Source of the DNA: Rhizobiales bacterium 63-22
Lineage (GTDB): Bacteria; Pseudomonadota; Alphaproteobacteria; Rhizobiales; Rhizobiaceae
Assembly: GCA_001898995.1 (NCBI GenBank)
Contig: MKVZ01000005.1
Location: forward strand, 1 to 64,000
Direction: 5' to 3'
Length of the DNA stretch: 64,000 bases
The notes below the pieces were generated by a model, which was not told where the DNA came from, made no database searches, and worked only from the letters and a program-made list of their open reading frames with translations. Each line of letters starts with the position of its first letter. Position 1 is the stretch's first letter. Both the position numbers and the translations under genes were made by a program. Below are positions 18,719 to 29,868 of the stretch, in pieces.

Positions 18719-19216
18719 ATGAATCTCGCACCGCTTCTCGCCGCGCCCTTCGCAATCAAGCTGCATGTGGCAAGCGTCACGTCCGCCGCGCTGATCGGAG
18801 CCTATATGCTGTTTGCCGCCAAGGGCACCCCGCTGCACAAGGCGCTGGGACGTGTATGGGTGGCATCGATGGCCATGACTGCCCTGTCGAGCTTCTTCAT
18901 TCACCAGATCAATCTCGTCCTGGGCTTCAGCCCGCTCCATCTTCTCTCTGCGCTTGTGCTGTTCGGTCTGGTGGGGGCGGTGCGCGCTGCCCGCCGGGGC
19001 GATATCGCGTTGCACAGGCGAATCATGACGCAGATTTATGCGAGCGGCATTCTGGGTGCCGGGGCTTTCGCTTTCCTGCCGGGACGGCTGATGCATGAAG
19101 TGATGTTTTCCGGCTCGCCGCCGGTGGCGGGTTTCCTTCTAGCGGCGGTCGCTCTGGCGGGCGTCGCGATCTTCGTCGCGCGCGGTCTGCTTTCGCGCAG
19201 CCGTCCGCTCCGATGA
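18719..19216 (+). CDS. DUF2306-family membrane protein
   Basis: A 165-residue protein with four predicted transmembrane helices (KLHVASVTSAALIGAYMLFA; ALSSFFIHQINLVLGFSPLH; a pair near the C-terminus). It matches DUF2306, whose conserved His and Arg residues are present (PLHKALGRVWV, ALHRRIMTQIYASG). The conserved histidines hint at haem or metal binding, but no function is established. It is divergently paired with the LytTR regulator, about 100 bp between the preferred starts, which suggests that the regulator controls it. Confidence 0.75.
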   Translation: MNLAPLLAAPFAIKLHVASVTSAALIGAYMLFAAKGTPLHKALGRVWVASMAMTALSSFFIHQINLVLGFSPLHLLSALVLFGLVGAVRAARRGDIALHRRIMTQIYASGILGAGAFAFLPGRLMHEVMFSGSPPVAGFLLAAVALAGVAIFVARGLLSRSRPLR

Positions 19217-19276
19217 GCCGGTCATTCGCTTTGTTGCAGCCGGGAATCCTTTTTTGATCGGCAGGGGGCGTTACTT

Positions 19277-19305
19277 TTGCTGTTGTGCAGCAGGCTCTTT
19301 ATGTA
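19277..19305 (+). promoter_or_regulatory. Promoter of the zinc metallopeptidase gene
   Basis: TTGCTG (19277-19282) and TATGTA (19300-19305) with a 17-bp spacer; start predicted near 19312, about 37 nt before the ATG. Confidence 0.5.
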
Positions 19306-19348
19306 ACTATGGATTCCTGACGGGGTTTACACGGACAGGAGTTCGTCG

Positions 19349-20269
19349 ATGCGTTGGCAAGGCGGCAGGGAAAGCGACAATGTGGAAGACCGGCGCGACG
19401 ACAGTGGCGGCGCGGGAGGAGGCCTGGGCGGCGGCGGGGGGCTGGGCTTTCAGCTCGTGCGCGGCGGTGGCGTTTCCGGCATCATCATCCTCGCGGTGCT
19501 GGCCATCGGGCTGTGGGCGATCGGCATCAATCCGATTCCGATCCTGCTCGGCGACGGTTCCATCAGCCCGACCGTGCAGAGCCAGCAGACGACCCGTCCG
19601 GCGGCGCAGCAGGGCGCGAGCAGCGCTTCGGAGGATAAGGCCGGCCAATTCGCCCGCGTCGTGCTGGGCGAGACGGAAGACGTCTGGGGCGGCATCTTCA
19701 AGTCCATGGGCCGCACCTACCAGCCGCCGACGATGGTGCTGTTTTCCGGCCATACCAGTTCGGCCTGCGGCACGGCTTCCACCGCGTCGGGGCCGTTTTA
19801 TTGCCCCGGCGACCGCAAGGTCTATCTCGACCTCAATTTCTTCAACGAACTGTCCACCCGCTTCGGCGCGTCGGGCGATTTCGCCAATGCCTATGTGATC
19901 GCGCACGAGGTCGGCCATCATGTGCAGAATCTGCTCGGCATCCTGCCCAAGGTGAACCAGATGCGGCAGGCGGCCGGGGAAGCGCAGTCCAACGCGCTGT
20001 CGGTGCGCATCGAATTGCAGGCCGACTGCTTCGCCGGCATATGGGGCTATTACACCAACCAGAAGGGCATTCTGGAAAAGGGCGATCTGGAAAGCGCACT
20101 CAACGCCGCGCACCAGATCGGCGACGATACGCTGCAGAAGCGCAGCCAGGGCTATGTGGTGCCGGACAGCTTCACCCACGGCACTTCCGCCCAGCGCGCC
20201 AAATGGTTCAAGCGTGGCTTCGACACGGGAAAACTCGCATCCTGCGATACGTTTAGCGGCGATATCTGA
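19349..20269 (+). CDS. Neutral zinc metallopeptidase, YpfJ family
   Basis: A 306-residue protein of the YpfJ/putative neutral zinc metallopeptidase family. The N-terminus is Gly/Asp-rich and soluble (MRWQGGRESDNVEDRRDD), followed by one membrane helix (GIIILAVLAIGLWAIGINP, about residues 50-68) and a periplasmic catalytic domain. The zinc motif HEVGHHVQ lies near residue 190, the conserved CGTASTASGPFYCPGD before it, and RIELQADCFAGIWGYY with the third metal ligand after it. All catalytic residues are present. Physiological substrate unknown. Confidence 0.88.
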   Translation: MRWQGGRESDNVEDRRDDSGGAGGGLGGGGGLGFQLVRGGGVSGIIILAVLAIGLWAIGINPIPILLGDGSISPTVQSQQTTRPAAQQGASSASEDKAGQFARVVLGETEDVWGGIFKSMGRTYQPPTMVLFSGHTSSACGTASTASGPFYCPGDRKVYLDLNFFNELSTRFGASGDFANAYVIAHEVGHHVQNLLGILPKVNQMRQAAGEAQSNALSVRIELQADCFAGIWGYYTNQKGILEKGDLESALNAAHQIGDDTLQKRSQGYVVPDSFTHGTSAQRAKWFKRGFDTGKLASCDTFSGDI

Positions 20270-20496
20270 CAGGTTGATTCAACACAGCGAAGGTGGGCCG
20301 GGCTCGCCTTTTCGCCTGTGGTGTCGAGGCACTTGCAACGGAGAATTTTTGCGGGTAAAAGCGGCTCACCGGCGCGGCCTTTCTCCGAACTCATGCGTGA
20401 CGCTCGTTTTCGAGCGATAGCAGGCGCGTGACCCTCCCGAAAATCGATTTCCGTTGCTCTTTCCGGCGAGGCTGGAGGAGCCGTTCAGGTGCTCTC

Positions 20497-21714
20497 ATGC
20501 TCGACCCCAAATTCGTTCGACGGGGCCTTTTTCTCGTCTTTGTGACGCTGTTTCTCGACATTATCGGCATCGCCATCATCATGCCGGTGCTGCCGACCTA
20601 TCTGGAGCAGTTGACCGGCGCTGACGTCAGCGCGGCGGCCGTCGACGGTGGCTGGCTGCTTCTGGTCTATGCGGCGATGCAGTTCCTGTTCGCGCCGCTG
20701 ATCGGCAATCTCAGCGACCGTTTCGGGCGGCGTCCGGTGTTGCTCGCCTCGGTGCTGACATTTGCCATCGACAATCTCATCTGCGCGCTCGCCACCAGCT
20801 TCTGGATGCTGTTCGTGGGACGCGTGCTGGCGGGGATCAGCGGTGCAAGCTTTGCCACCGCTTCCGCCTATATCGCGGACGTGAGCGACGACAGCAACCG
20901 CGCGCGCAATTTCGGCCTGATTGGCATCGCCTTCGGCGTCGGCTTCGCGCTGGGGCCGGTGCTGGGCGGGTTGCTCGGCACGTTTGGCCCACGCATTCCC
21001 TTCTACGGTGCGGCCTTTCTGTCCTTCGTCAATTTCCTGCTGGCCTGCTTCCTCCTGCCGGAGACGCTTGCGCCGCAGAACCGGCGTCCCTTCCGCTTCG
21101 CGCGGGCCAATCCGCTTGGCGCGCTCAGGCAGATGCGCAACTATCCCGGTATCGGATGGATCGTGCTCGTGTTCTTCCTGTACTGGCTGGCCCATGCGGC
21201 CTATCCGGCGGTGTGGTCCTTCGTCGGAGCCTACCGCTATGGCTGGAGCGAAGCCCAGATCGGGTTTTCGCTCGGTCTGTTCGGCATCGGCGCGGCGGTG
21301 GTGATGGGGTTGGTGCTGCCGCGTATCCTGCCGCGTCTGGGCGAGCGGCGGACCGCCATTCTCGGCATGGTCTTCTCCACCCTCGGCATGGCCGGATATG
21401 CCGCGGCATGGGAGGGCTGGATGGTTTACGCGATCATCTTTCTGACCGCGCTGGAAGGATTGGCCGACCCGCCCATGCGCAGCATCGCGGCCGGCAAGGT
21501 GCCGCCTTCGGCACAGGGCGAATTGCAGGGCGCGCTGACCAGCATATCCTCGATCACCACGATCATCGGGCCGCTGATTTTCACGCAATTGTTCGGCCTG
21601 TTCACCGGGGCGCACGCCACTTTCGTCTTCGCCGGGATGCCCTATGCGGCGGCTGCGGGAATGCTTTTGCTGGCGCTGATCGTTTTCGTGGCGCGGGTCC
21701 GGCCTGCGCAATAG
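20497..21714 (+). CDS. MFS drug-efflux transporter, TetA-like
   Basis: A twelve-helix major facilitator of the DHA1/TCR (tetracycline-pump-like) type, 405 residues. The motif-A loop between helices 2 and 3 reads GNLSDRFGRRPVLLASV. The motif-C-like antiporter region in helix 5 is GLIGIAFGVGFALGPVLGG. The first helix begins FLVFVTLFLDIIGIAIIMPV, strongly like TetA(C)-type N-termini. Chromosomal homologues in this group are common and need not confer tetracycline resistance. ATG 20497 is chosen over an upstream start because helix 1 begins about 10 residues later. It ends in a strong bidirectional terminator shared with carA. Confidence 0.87.
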   Translation: MLDPKFVRRGLFLVFVTLFLDIIGIAIIMPVLPTYLEQLTGADVSAAAVDGGWLLLVYAAMQFLFAPLIGNLSDRFGRRPVLLASVLTFAIDNLICALATSFWMLFVGRVLAGISGASFATASAYIADVSDDSNRARNFGLIGIAFGVGFALGPVLGGLLGTFGPRIPFYGAAFLSFVNFLLACFLLPETLAPQNRRPFRFARANPLGALRQMRNYPGIGWIVLVFFLYWLAHAAYPAVWSFVGAYRYGWSEAQIGFSLGLFGIGAAVVMGLVLPRILPRLGERRTAILGMVFSTLGMAGYAAAWEGWMVYAIIFLTALEGLADPPMRSIAAGKVPPSAQGELQGALTSISSITTIIGPLIFTQLFGLFTGAHATFVFAGMPYAAAAGMLLLALIVFVARVRPAQ

Positions 21715-21715
21715 G

Positions 21716-21743
21716 AAAAGCCGGAGCGTTCGCTCCGGCTTTT
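21716..21743. terminator. Bidirectional terminator between the MFS gene and carA
   Basis: A 13-bp perfect stem (AAAAGCCGGAGCG / CGCTCCGGCTTTT) with only two bases between the arms, positioned between convergent stops. Confidence 0.88.
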
Positions 21744-21786
21744 CGTTTGCCGACAATGCCTTGACGGGGCCTGCTCAGATTGCGAT

Positions 21787-23010
21787 TCAGGCCGCCTGCT
21801 CGCGCTCGGGCAGGGCGGCTTCGCCCTTCTTCTCGCGGATCATGTTGATGAAGCGGCGGAAGAGGTAATGCGAATCCTGCGGGCCGGGCGATGCCTCCGG
21901 GTGATGCTGCACCGAGAAGACCGGCTTGCCGATGACGCGCAGGCCGCAATTGCTGCCGTCGAACAGCGAGACATGCGTCTCCTCGACATGGTCGGGCAGC
22001 GAATCCGAATCCACCGCGAAGCCGTGGTTCATCGAGACGATCTCCACCTTGCCGGTGGTGTAGTCCTTGACCGGATGGTTGGCGCCGTGATGGCCCTGAT
22101 GCATCTTCTCGGTGCGCCCGCCCAGCGCGAGCGCCAGCATCTGGTGGCCGAGGCAGATGCCGAAGACCGGCAGGCCGCTGTCGACCAGCGCCTTGATGGT
22201 CGGCACGGCGTATTCGCCCGTCGCCGCCGGATCGCCGGGGCCGTTGGAGAGGAACACGCCGTCGGGATTGTGCGCCAGCACGTCCTCGGCGGTGGCGGTG
22301 GCCGGCAGCACCGTGACCTTGGCCCCGAGACCGGCCAGCAGCCGCAGGATGTTGCGCTTCACGCCGAAATCGAGCGCCACGACATGGTAGCGTGGTGTGC
22401 CCTCGTGGCGATAGCCTTCGCCCTTCACCCATGGCGTCTCGGACCAGACGAGGCTCTGGCCGATGGTCACGTCTTTGGCGAGGTCGAGATTTTCCAGCCC
22501 GCTCCAGCCGGCGGCCCGGGCCTTCAGCGCATCGAGGTCGAAACGGCCGGCGGGATCGTGGGCGATGACGGCGTTCTGCGAGCCTTTCTCGCGGATCAGC
22601 GTAGTGAGCGCGCGCGTGTCGACGCCCGCGAGCGCGATGATGCCGCGGCTCTTCAGCCATGCGTCGAGGTCTTCGGCGGCGCGGTAGTTGGAAGGCGCGG
22701 TGATGTCGGCCTTGAAGATCGCGCCGACCGCGCCGCAGCGATTGGCCGGCGTCAGGTCCTCGATATCCTCGGCATTGGTTCCGACATTGCCGATATGGGG
22801 GAAGGTGAAGGTGACGATCTGGCCGGCATAGGACGGGTCGGTGAGGATTTCCTCATAGCCGGTCAGCGCGGTGTTGAACACCACCTCGGCCTCGATGGCG
22901 CCGGTCGCGCCCACGCCCTTGCCCTCGATCACCGTGCCGTCGGCCAGAACCAGCACCGCAGTGGGCTTGGTTGTCGTCCAGGGTGCGGTTTTCTGTGTCG
23001 TGTCGGTCAT
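21787..23010 (-). CDS. carA: Carbamoyl-phosphate synthase small subunit
   Basis: The glutaminase subunit that delivers ammonia to CarB. 407 residues: an N-terminal CPSase_sm domain (AVLVLADGTVIEGKGVGA onward) and a C-terminal class I glutamine amidotransferase with the nucleophile in GICLGHQMLALA and the catalytic His in SVQHHPEASPGP. The ATG ending at 23010 (MTDTTQKTAP) has AGGAG 7 nt upstream; the open frame beyond it is not CarA-like. Unlike the tight carAB operons of enterics, carB lies on the same strand but four genes away, so the two are separate transcripts. Confidence 0.97.
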   Translation of the reverse strand: MTDTTQKTAPWTTTKPTAVLVLADGTVIEGKGVGATGAIEAEVVFNTALTGYEEILTDPSYAGQIVTFTFPHIGNVGTNAEDIEDLTPANRCGAVGAIFKADITAPSNYRAAEDLDAWLKSRGIIALAGVDTRALTTLIREKGSQNAVIAHDPAGRFDLDALKARAAGWSGLENLDLAKDVTIGQSLVWSETPWVKGEGYRHEGTPRYHVVALDFGVKRNILRLLAGLGAKVTVLPATATAEDVLAHNPDGVFLSNGPGDPAATGEYAVPTIKALVDSGLPVFGICLGHQMLALALGGRTEKMHQGHHGANHPVKDYTTGKVEIVSMNHGFAVDSDSLPDHVEETHVSLFDGSNCGLRVIGKPVFSVQHHPEASPGPQDSHYLFRRFINMIREKKGEAALPEREQAA

Positions 23011-23203
23011 GGCTGCACTCCTGTTCGCTTTGCATGGCTTGAAACATGGCGCGCAAAAAGTCATATACGCACCAAAAAGCAGCGGAAAGTCCACGTTTCC
23101 GCCGCGCCGATCTCGATGTTCTGCTAAGCTTCAAGCCATAGAGAATGTCGGGTGCGTGGTCAACCGCGCGCGCTGTCAATATTTGCCCTTTTTGGAGAGT
23201 TTC

Positions 23204-23656
23204 ATGCTTCGTCAGACAATTTCGGATGCGCTCACGCAGGCGATGAAGGCACAGGACAAGCGCCGCCTGTCCACGCTGCGCCTCGTCACGGCCGCATTGA
23301 AGGACCGCGACATCGCCAACCGCACGGCGGGCAAGGAACCGGCCGGTGACGACGAGGTGCTGGGCATCTTGGGCAAGATGATCAAGCAGCGCGAGGAATC
23401 GGCGCGCGTCTATGACGAGGGCAAGCGGCCGGAGTTGGCCGAGGCCGAGCGTGAGGAAATCGCCATCATTGCGGGATTCCTGCCGCAGCAGATGAGCGAG
23501 GACGAGGTGCGGAAGGCCTGCGAGGCGGTCATCGCCGAGACGGGTGCTGCGGGCCTGCGCGACATGGGCAAGTGCATGGCGGTGCTGAAGGAGCGCTATG
23601 CGGGAAAGATGGATTTCGCCAAGGCGAGCGCCGTGATCAAGTCGCTGCTGCAATAG
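23204..23656 (+). CDS. GatB/YqeY-domain protein
   Basis: A 150-residue YqeY protein, structurally related to the tRNA-binding tail of GatB. It shows two helical subdomains: LRQTISDALTQAMKAQDKRR at the start and the C-terminal helical bundle IIAGFLPQQMSEDEVRKACE. The usual conserved KDRDIANRT and MGKCMAVLKERY-like segments are seen. ATG 23204 is preceded by GGAGAG. It is often found next to dnaG and rpoD, as here (dnaG begins about 110 bp downstream). Molecular role unproven; a link to amidotransferase-dependent tRNA charging is inferred from homology. Confidence 0.9.
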   Translation: MLRQTISDALTQAMKAQDKRRLSTLRLVTAALKDRDIANRTAGKEPAGDDEVLGILGKMIKQREESARVYDEGKRPELAEAEREEIAIIAGFLPQQMSEDEVRKACEAVIAETGAAGLRDMGKCMAVLKERYAGKMDFAKASAVIKSLLQ

Positions 23657-23703
23657 GTTTCGCCGCGCGGTTGTGATTAGCGGGGAGGGCGGGGCCGGTC
23701 CGA

Positions 23704-23732
23704 TGGACGGGGCGGACGCGCCAGCCTATATA
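23704..23732 (+). promoter_or_regulatory. dnaG promoter
   Basis: TGGACG (23704-23709) and TATATA (23727-23732) with a 17-bp spacer. The predicted start near 23739 leaves a leader of only about 28 nt, which supports a dnaG start at 23758 or 23767. Confidence 0.55.
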
Positions 23733-23766
23733 AAGAACAACCGCAGACCCGAAAGTGATGTGCTCC

Positions 23767-25764
23767 ATGCGTTTCCCGCCTTCGTTCCTCGACGAGATCA
23801 GGGACCGCGTGCCGATCTCGACGCTGATCGGAACGCGGGTTTCGTTCGACCGCAAGAAGAGCAATCCGTCGCGTGGCGATTTCTGGGCCTGCTGCCCGTT
23901 CCACGGCGAGAAGACGCCGAGCTTCCACTGCGAGGACCGCAAGGGACGCTATCACTGCTTCGGCTGCGGCGTGACCGGCGATCATTTCCGCTTCCTGACC
24001 GATCTGGAGGGACTAAGCTTTCCTGAAGCGGTCGAGCGTGTGGCCGACATGGCCGGCGTGCCGATGCCGGCGCGCGATCCCGAAATGGAGAAGCGCGAGG
24101 CCGAGCGCGCCACGCTCTACGACGTGATGGAACTGGCGGCGCAATTCTTCGAGGGCCAGTTGCAGGCGGCGGCGGGCGCGAAGGCGCGCGCCTATCTGCG
24201 CGACCGGGGTCTTTCCAGCGCCACGCAGCAGAAATTCCGCCTCGGCTATGCGCCGGAATCGCGCAACGCGCTCAAGGAATTTCTGGCCGCCCGCAACGTG
24301 CCGCGCGAGCAGATCGAGGCTTGCGGGCTGGTCGTGCATGGCGAGGGCATCGCCGTTTCCTACGACCGTTTCCGCGACCGGGTGATGTTCCCCATCGCGG
24401 ATATGCGCGGGCGCATCGTCGCCTTCGGCGGGCGCGCGCTTTCGGCGGATGCGCCGGCCAAATATCTGAACTCGCCGGAGACGGAACTCTTTCACAAGGG
24501 CCGGCTGCTTTATAACGGCCTCAACGCGCGCAAGGCTTGCCAGCCGCAGGGCGGCGAGGCGGCGAAGCCCGTCATCGCGGTCGAAGGCTATATGGACGTG
24601 ATCGCGCTGGCGCAGGCGGGCATCAATCAGGCGGTGGCGCCGCTCGGCACGGCGCTGACCGAAGAGCAGCTTGAACTTCTGTGGCGCATCAGCCCGGAGC
24701 CGGTGCTGTGCTTCGACGGCGACGGGGCCGGCCTGCGCGCCGCTTGGCGTGCTGCCGATCTGGCGCTGCCCGCGCTGCAACCGGGAAAATCGCTGCGTTT
24801 CGCCCTTCTGCCGGAAGGGCAGGACCCCGACGATCTGGTCAAGGCGGAAGGCCCGGCGGCATTCCATGCGGTGCTGAAGGATGCACGGCCGCTGGTCGAC
24901 ATGATCTGGACCCGCGAGACGGCGGGCGGTGTCTTCGATACGCCGGAACGGCGCGCCGAACTGGAAGCGCGCCTGCGCGAGATCACCGGGCGCATCGCGC
25001 ACGAGGATATCCGTCGCCATTACGGGCAGGAAATGCGCGAGCGGGCGCAGGCCTTTTTCGGGCGTGGCCGGCAAGGCGCCGGCCGAGGCACCGGTCAGGG
25101 CACTGGTCAGAGTTGGGGCCAGCGCGGCGATGGGTTCGGACAAAGACGCCGAGGCGAGGCAAACGGCCGGCCGGGCATGGCGGCGGGCGGACGGCTTGCC
25201 ATTTCCGACAGCCTGGCCCGTTCCACGCTGGTGAAGGGCGGGCGGCACGGCACGGGTGTTCATGCGCCATTGCGTGAGACGGCGATCGCGCTGATGCTCG
25301 TCAACCATCCGCGCCTGATCGAGGAGGATTTCGAGACGCTTGCCGCGCTCGATCTCCAGCACGACGCGCTGAAAAAGCTGCATCTCGCCATGCTGGACGT
25401 GCTTGCCGGCGGTCATGTGGAGGACGGGGCGGCGATGCGCCGCTCTCTCTCGCAGGCAGGCTTCGGCGAGCTGATCGACACGCTGGAACAGGTGGTCAGG
25501 AACGCGCGGCTGTGGCCGGCGACGGCGATCGCCGCGGAGGACGACGCGCGCGCGGCGCTGCGGCAGGCGCTCCACTTGCATCAGCGCGCCCGCACACTAC
25601 ATAAGGAACTGCGGGCCGTGGAGGCCGCGCTGGAAACGGACGAGACGGGCGAATTGTTCGCGCGTCTTCTCGATATTCAGAACCAGATATTGAAGGCGGA
25701 CGCGACCGAGGCGCTGATCGACGGCTTCGGCCTTTCTTCCGGCCGGCCATCCGGCGGCTTCTGA
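23767..25764 (+). CDS. dnaG: DNA primase
   Basis: DnaG makes RNA primers for Okazaki fragments. About 665 residues. The N-terminal CHC2 zinc ribbon is CCPFHGEKTPSFHC...YHCFGC (about residues 41-66). The RNA polymerase core and Toprim domain follow (VIAVEGYMDVIALAQAG near residue 270; FDGDGAGLRAAWRAAD with the metal-binding acidic pair). The C-terminal helicase-binding domain comes after a Gly/Arg/Gln-rich linker (about residues 435-475). ATG 23767 gives the family start MRFPPSFLDEIRDRV; ATG 23758 and GTG 23755 add three or four residues. It forms the usual dnaG-rpoD macromolecular-synthesis pair without rpsU. Confidence 0.96.
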   Translation: MRFPPSFLDEIRDRVPISTLIGTRVSFDRKKSNPSRGDFWACCPFHGEKTPSFHCEDRKGRYHCFGCGVTGDHFRFLTDLEGLSFPEAVERVADMAGVPMPARDPEMEKREAERATLYDVMELAAQFFEGQLQAAAGAKARAYLRDRGLSSATQQKFRLGYAPESRNALKEFLAARNVPREQIEACGLVVHGEGIAVSYDRFRDRVMFPIADMRGRIVAFGGRALSADAPAKYLNSPETELFHKGRLLYNGLNARKACQPQGGEAAKPVIAVEGYMDVIALAQAGINQAVAPLGTALTEEQLELLWRISPEPVLCFDGDGAGLRAAWRAADLALPALQPGKSLRFALLPEGQDPDDLVKAEGPAAFHAVLKDARPLVDMIWTRETAGGVFDTPERRAELEARLREITGRIAHEDIRRHYGQEMRERAQAFFGRGRQGAGRGTGQGTGQSWGQRGDGFGQRRRGEANGRPGMAAGGRLAISDSLARSTLVKGGRHGTGVHAPLRETAIALMLVNHPRLIEEDFETLAALDLQHDALKKLHLAMLDVLAGGHVEDGAAMRRSLSQAGFGELIDTLEQVVRNARLWPATAIAAEDDARAALRQALHLHQRARTLHKELRAVEAALETDETGELFARLLDIQNQILKADATEALIDGFGLSSGRPSGGF

Positions 25765-26159
25765 TCAGTTCGGTCCGGTTTGCGAATCAGTCGGCCCGAA
25801 AAAGCCGGGAATGCATGCTTGCTGGCGCAAAACCGCACTCTAATTAAGCGATAGCCGCCTCATGACGATAAATGATTCGCTTTTTGAGGCCGAATCAGGT
25901 GAGTCGCTCTTGACGTATGGCGCAAATGACGGAATCACGACTGTCTAGCCAGATTGGCCAGCCAGACTGGCCGATCGGGCCTGCCTGTAAAATCGGCACC
26001 CCGGAAAGCCGGCATACAGGACCGGATGCCGCCGGCAGGGTTAATTCGCCGTTAAAGGAAATCGGCTACTTGCACGAATGACAGACGGCTTGCGCCCTCG
26101 CCAAACCGTCCGACACCTCTATATCCCCTGACAAGACGGGGTCGCCTGGAGAAGAACAT
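25765..26159 (+). promoter_or_regulatory. dnaG-rpoD intergenic region with candidate rpoD promoter
   Basis: 395 bp without a gene. TTGCTG (25819-25824), a 16-bp spacer and TAATTA (25841-25846) form a plausible vegetative promoter, implying an rpoD leader near 300 nt. A further TTGACG occurs at 25910-25915. Two adjacent 13-bp near-identical units, GCCAGATTGGCCA and GCCAGACTGGCCG, lie at 25948-25973. No terminator for dnaG is evident, so read-through is possible. Confidence 0.45.
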
Positions 26160-28184
<2,025 letters not shown>

Positions 28185-28199
28185 GACGGGCCTCGACAG

Positions 28200-28306
28200 T
28201 TAAAGCATTTCCAGCAAAAGTGCGAAGCGGTTTTGCGTTCGGAAATGCGCAAAAACACAGAGATAGAGCGCCGATCCGATCCCATCGGATCGAAACGCGC
28301 TCTAAA
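28200..28306. repeat. Mosaic palindromic repeat, copy 5
   Basis: TTAAAGCATTTCCAGCAAAA...GAGCGCCGATCCGATCCCATCGGATCGAAACGCGCTCTAA. It joins the GCATTTCC module of copies 1 and 12 to the GATCCGAT/ATCGGATC dyad of copy 4. It lies between rpoD and the Shine-Dalgarno sequence of the next gene. Confidence 0.78.
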
Positions 28307-28318
28307 GGAAGGGAGCTC

Positions 28319-28627
28319 ATGTCTTTTCTGAAGCGTCTTTTCGGCGGTAACGGTAACGGCGATGGCGGCAAGGAGCAGGGCGCGGCGTCCGAGCCGAAGG
28401 AAGCCGGCCGTCTGGAGCACAAGGAATTCCTGATCGTCGCCACGCCCTATAGCGAGGCTGGGCAGTATCAGGTCTGCGGCGTGATATCGAGGACGGTCGA
28501 TGGCGTGTTGAAGGAACACCGTTTCGTGCGCGCCGACCGCTGCCCCGCTATCGAGGATGCGGCGAAGATCGCCCTTGCCAAGGGGCGGCAGATCATCGAT
28601 GAGCAGGGCGAGCATATTTTCGACTGA
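28319..28627 (+). CDS. HlyU-family small protein
   Basis: A 102-residue protein with the typical rhizobial opening MSFLKRLFGG, a Gly/Asp/Lys-rich linker, and the conserved C-terminal domain of the family named after HlyU (KEFLIVATPYSEAGQYQVCG ... RFVRADRC). Database entries call these transcriptional activators, but I see no HTH, so the regulatory role is uncertain. The Shine-Dalgarno GGAAGGGAG lies directly at the right edge of repeat copy 5. The gene ends in a good terminator. Confidence 0.75.
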   Translation: MSFLKRLFGGNGNGDGGKEQGAASEPKEAGRLEHKEFLIVATPYSEAGQYQVCGVISRTVDGVLKEHRFVRADRCPAIEDAAKIALAKGRQIIDEQGEHIFD

Positions 28628-28654
28628 TCATCCGATCTTTTTTCGACGACGACG

Positions 28655-28686
28655 CGCCGCGCCCGAATGCGCGGCGTTTTGCTTTT
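28655..28686 (+). terminator. Terminator after the HlyU-family gene
   Basis: Stem CGCCGCGC / GCGCGGCG with a six-base loop, followed by TTTTGCTTTT. Confidence 0.85.
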
Positions 28687-28702
28687 GCTGGGGAATGCGT
28701 GA

Positions 28703-29155
28703 ATGGCGATGAAGAAACAGCCCTTCTGGCGGACCAAGTCCCTCGCACAGATGAACAGGACCGAGTGGGAAAGCCTGTGCGACGGCTGCGGCCAGTGCTG
28801 CCTGCATAAATTGCAGGACGAGGACACGAACGAAATCTACTGGACCAGCGTGGCCTGTACTCTGCTCGATTCCGAAAGCTGCCGCTGCCGCGATTACCCG
28901 AATCGCAGAAAAACGGTGCCGGACTGCGTGTTCCTGACGCCGGAAATCGTGGATGAGGTGGATTGGCTGCCCGTGACCTGCGCCTACCGGCTGGTTGCGG
29001 AGGGGGCGGACCTCTACTGGTGGCATCCGCTGGTTTCCGGCGACCCGAATACCGTGCACGAGGCAGGGATATCGGTGCGCGGCAAGGTAACGGCTTTCGA
29101 TCACGACATGCAGGACGATGACGATTTTCTCGATCACATGCTCGTTTCGGAATGA
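28703..29155 (+). CDS. YcgN-family cysteine-cluster protein (UPF0260)
   Basis: A 150-residue YcgN/YkgJ-like protein with a conserved Cys cluster that is probably a metal site: [13 protein letters not shown] (about residues 25-37), then [17 protein letters not shown] and PDCVFLTP. The trailing [20 protein letters not shown] is also typical. Biochemical function unknown; the Cys pattern suggests zinc or iron-sulfur binding. The start at ATG 28703 could alternatively be the second Met two codons later. Confidence 0.88.
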   Translation: MAMKKQPFWRTKSLAQMNRTEWESLCDGCGQCCLHKLQDEDTNEIYWTSVACTLLDSESCRCRDYPNRRKTVPDCVFLTPEIVDEVDWLPVTCAYRLVAEGADLYWWHPLVSGDPNTVHEAGISVRGKVTAFDHDMQDDDDFLDHMLVSE

Positions 29156-29416
29156 GCTTCATGTTCCGCTGAGCATTGCGGATATTTAATTCTGGCTTCA
29201 TTAAATCGTGATCCGGCCTGATCGCGCCGGATAATATATTGAATATATTGAACTTTTATTCGCTTGTATGCTGCGCCCATACCGGGAGGCGGAAAGCTGA
29301 ACCGAAGATGAACATGCGTTTGGCTTTCCATTCATCTCACGGGGACTAGTTTTCATGTGTGTCAGGCCGAAGGTCTGGAAACAAATCGCCTGAAAACGAA
29401 TTGAAGGAGGTTCAGG

Positions 29417-29746
29417 ATGTCTATTTCTATCAAGTCGCTGGCTGTTACCGCCGCTCTCGGTCTTGCTGCCGTCTTTTCCGCAGGCGCCGCCGCCAACGCG
29501 GCTTCGCCCGCCGCGCCGGCGGTCAGCACACCGGCCCATTCGACCGTGGTGAAGCATGTGCAGTATCGTCGCGATCATCGCGGAATGTGCTCGGTCAACT
29601 GGGCGCGCAACAAGGCGGCCCGTATGGGTATCCGCAATGCCCGCGTCGTGTATCGCGGCCGCGCGGTTCAGGTTCGCGGCTGGCGTCACGGCCGACCGGC
29701 CCATGTAACCTTCGCCAATGTACGCGGCTGCCCGACGATCCGCTAA
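29417..29746 (+). CDS. Small exported basic protein, function unknown
   Basis: 109 residues. It has a clear Sec signal peptide (SIKSLAVTAALGLAAVFSAG, cleavage after ANA near residue 28). The mature part is strongly basic, with two cysteines that could form a disulfide (RGMCSVNWARNKAARMG ... VRGCPTIR) and many Arg and His. An excellent GGAGG Shine-Dalgarno sequence precedes ATG 29417. The mature pattern CSVNWARNKAARMGI recurs in uncharacterised exported proteins of rhizobia, from memory. It is a standalone gene with its own terminator. Confidence 0.75.
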   Translation: MSISIKSLAVTAALGLAAVFSAGAAANAASPAAPAVSTPAHSTVVKHVQYRRDHRGMCSVNWARNKAARMGIRNARVVYRGRAVQVRGWRHGRPAHVTFANVRGCPTIR

Positions 29747-29793
29747 ACGCAATGCAACGAAGGCCGTCAGCCCGGCGGACGGCCGCTTACGCG

Positions 29794-29832
29794 AAGCGCC
29801 AATCTGATGGAATCAGATTGGCGCTTTGTTTT
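29794..29832. terminator. Terminator downstream of the exported-protein gene
   Basis: A 15-bp perfect stem (AAGCGCCAATCTGAT / ATCAGATTGGCGCTT), 3-nt loop, then TTGTTTT. It may also act for BP26 on the other strand. Confidence 0.82.
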
Positions 29833-29868
29833 ATGCGGGGCCGGATGATTCCATCTGGTCGGGCTGTA

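Noticed and set aside
24013..25581. A 522-codon open frame opposite dnaG
   Set aside because: Antisense shadow; Arg/Gln/Leu-rich and without start signals.
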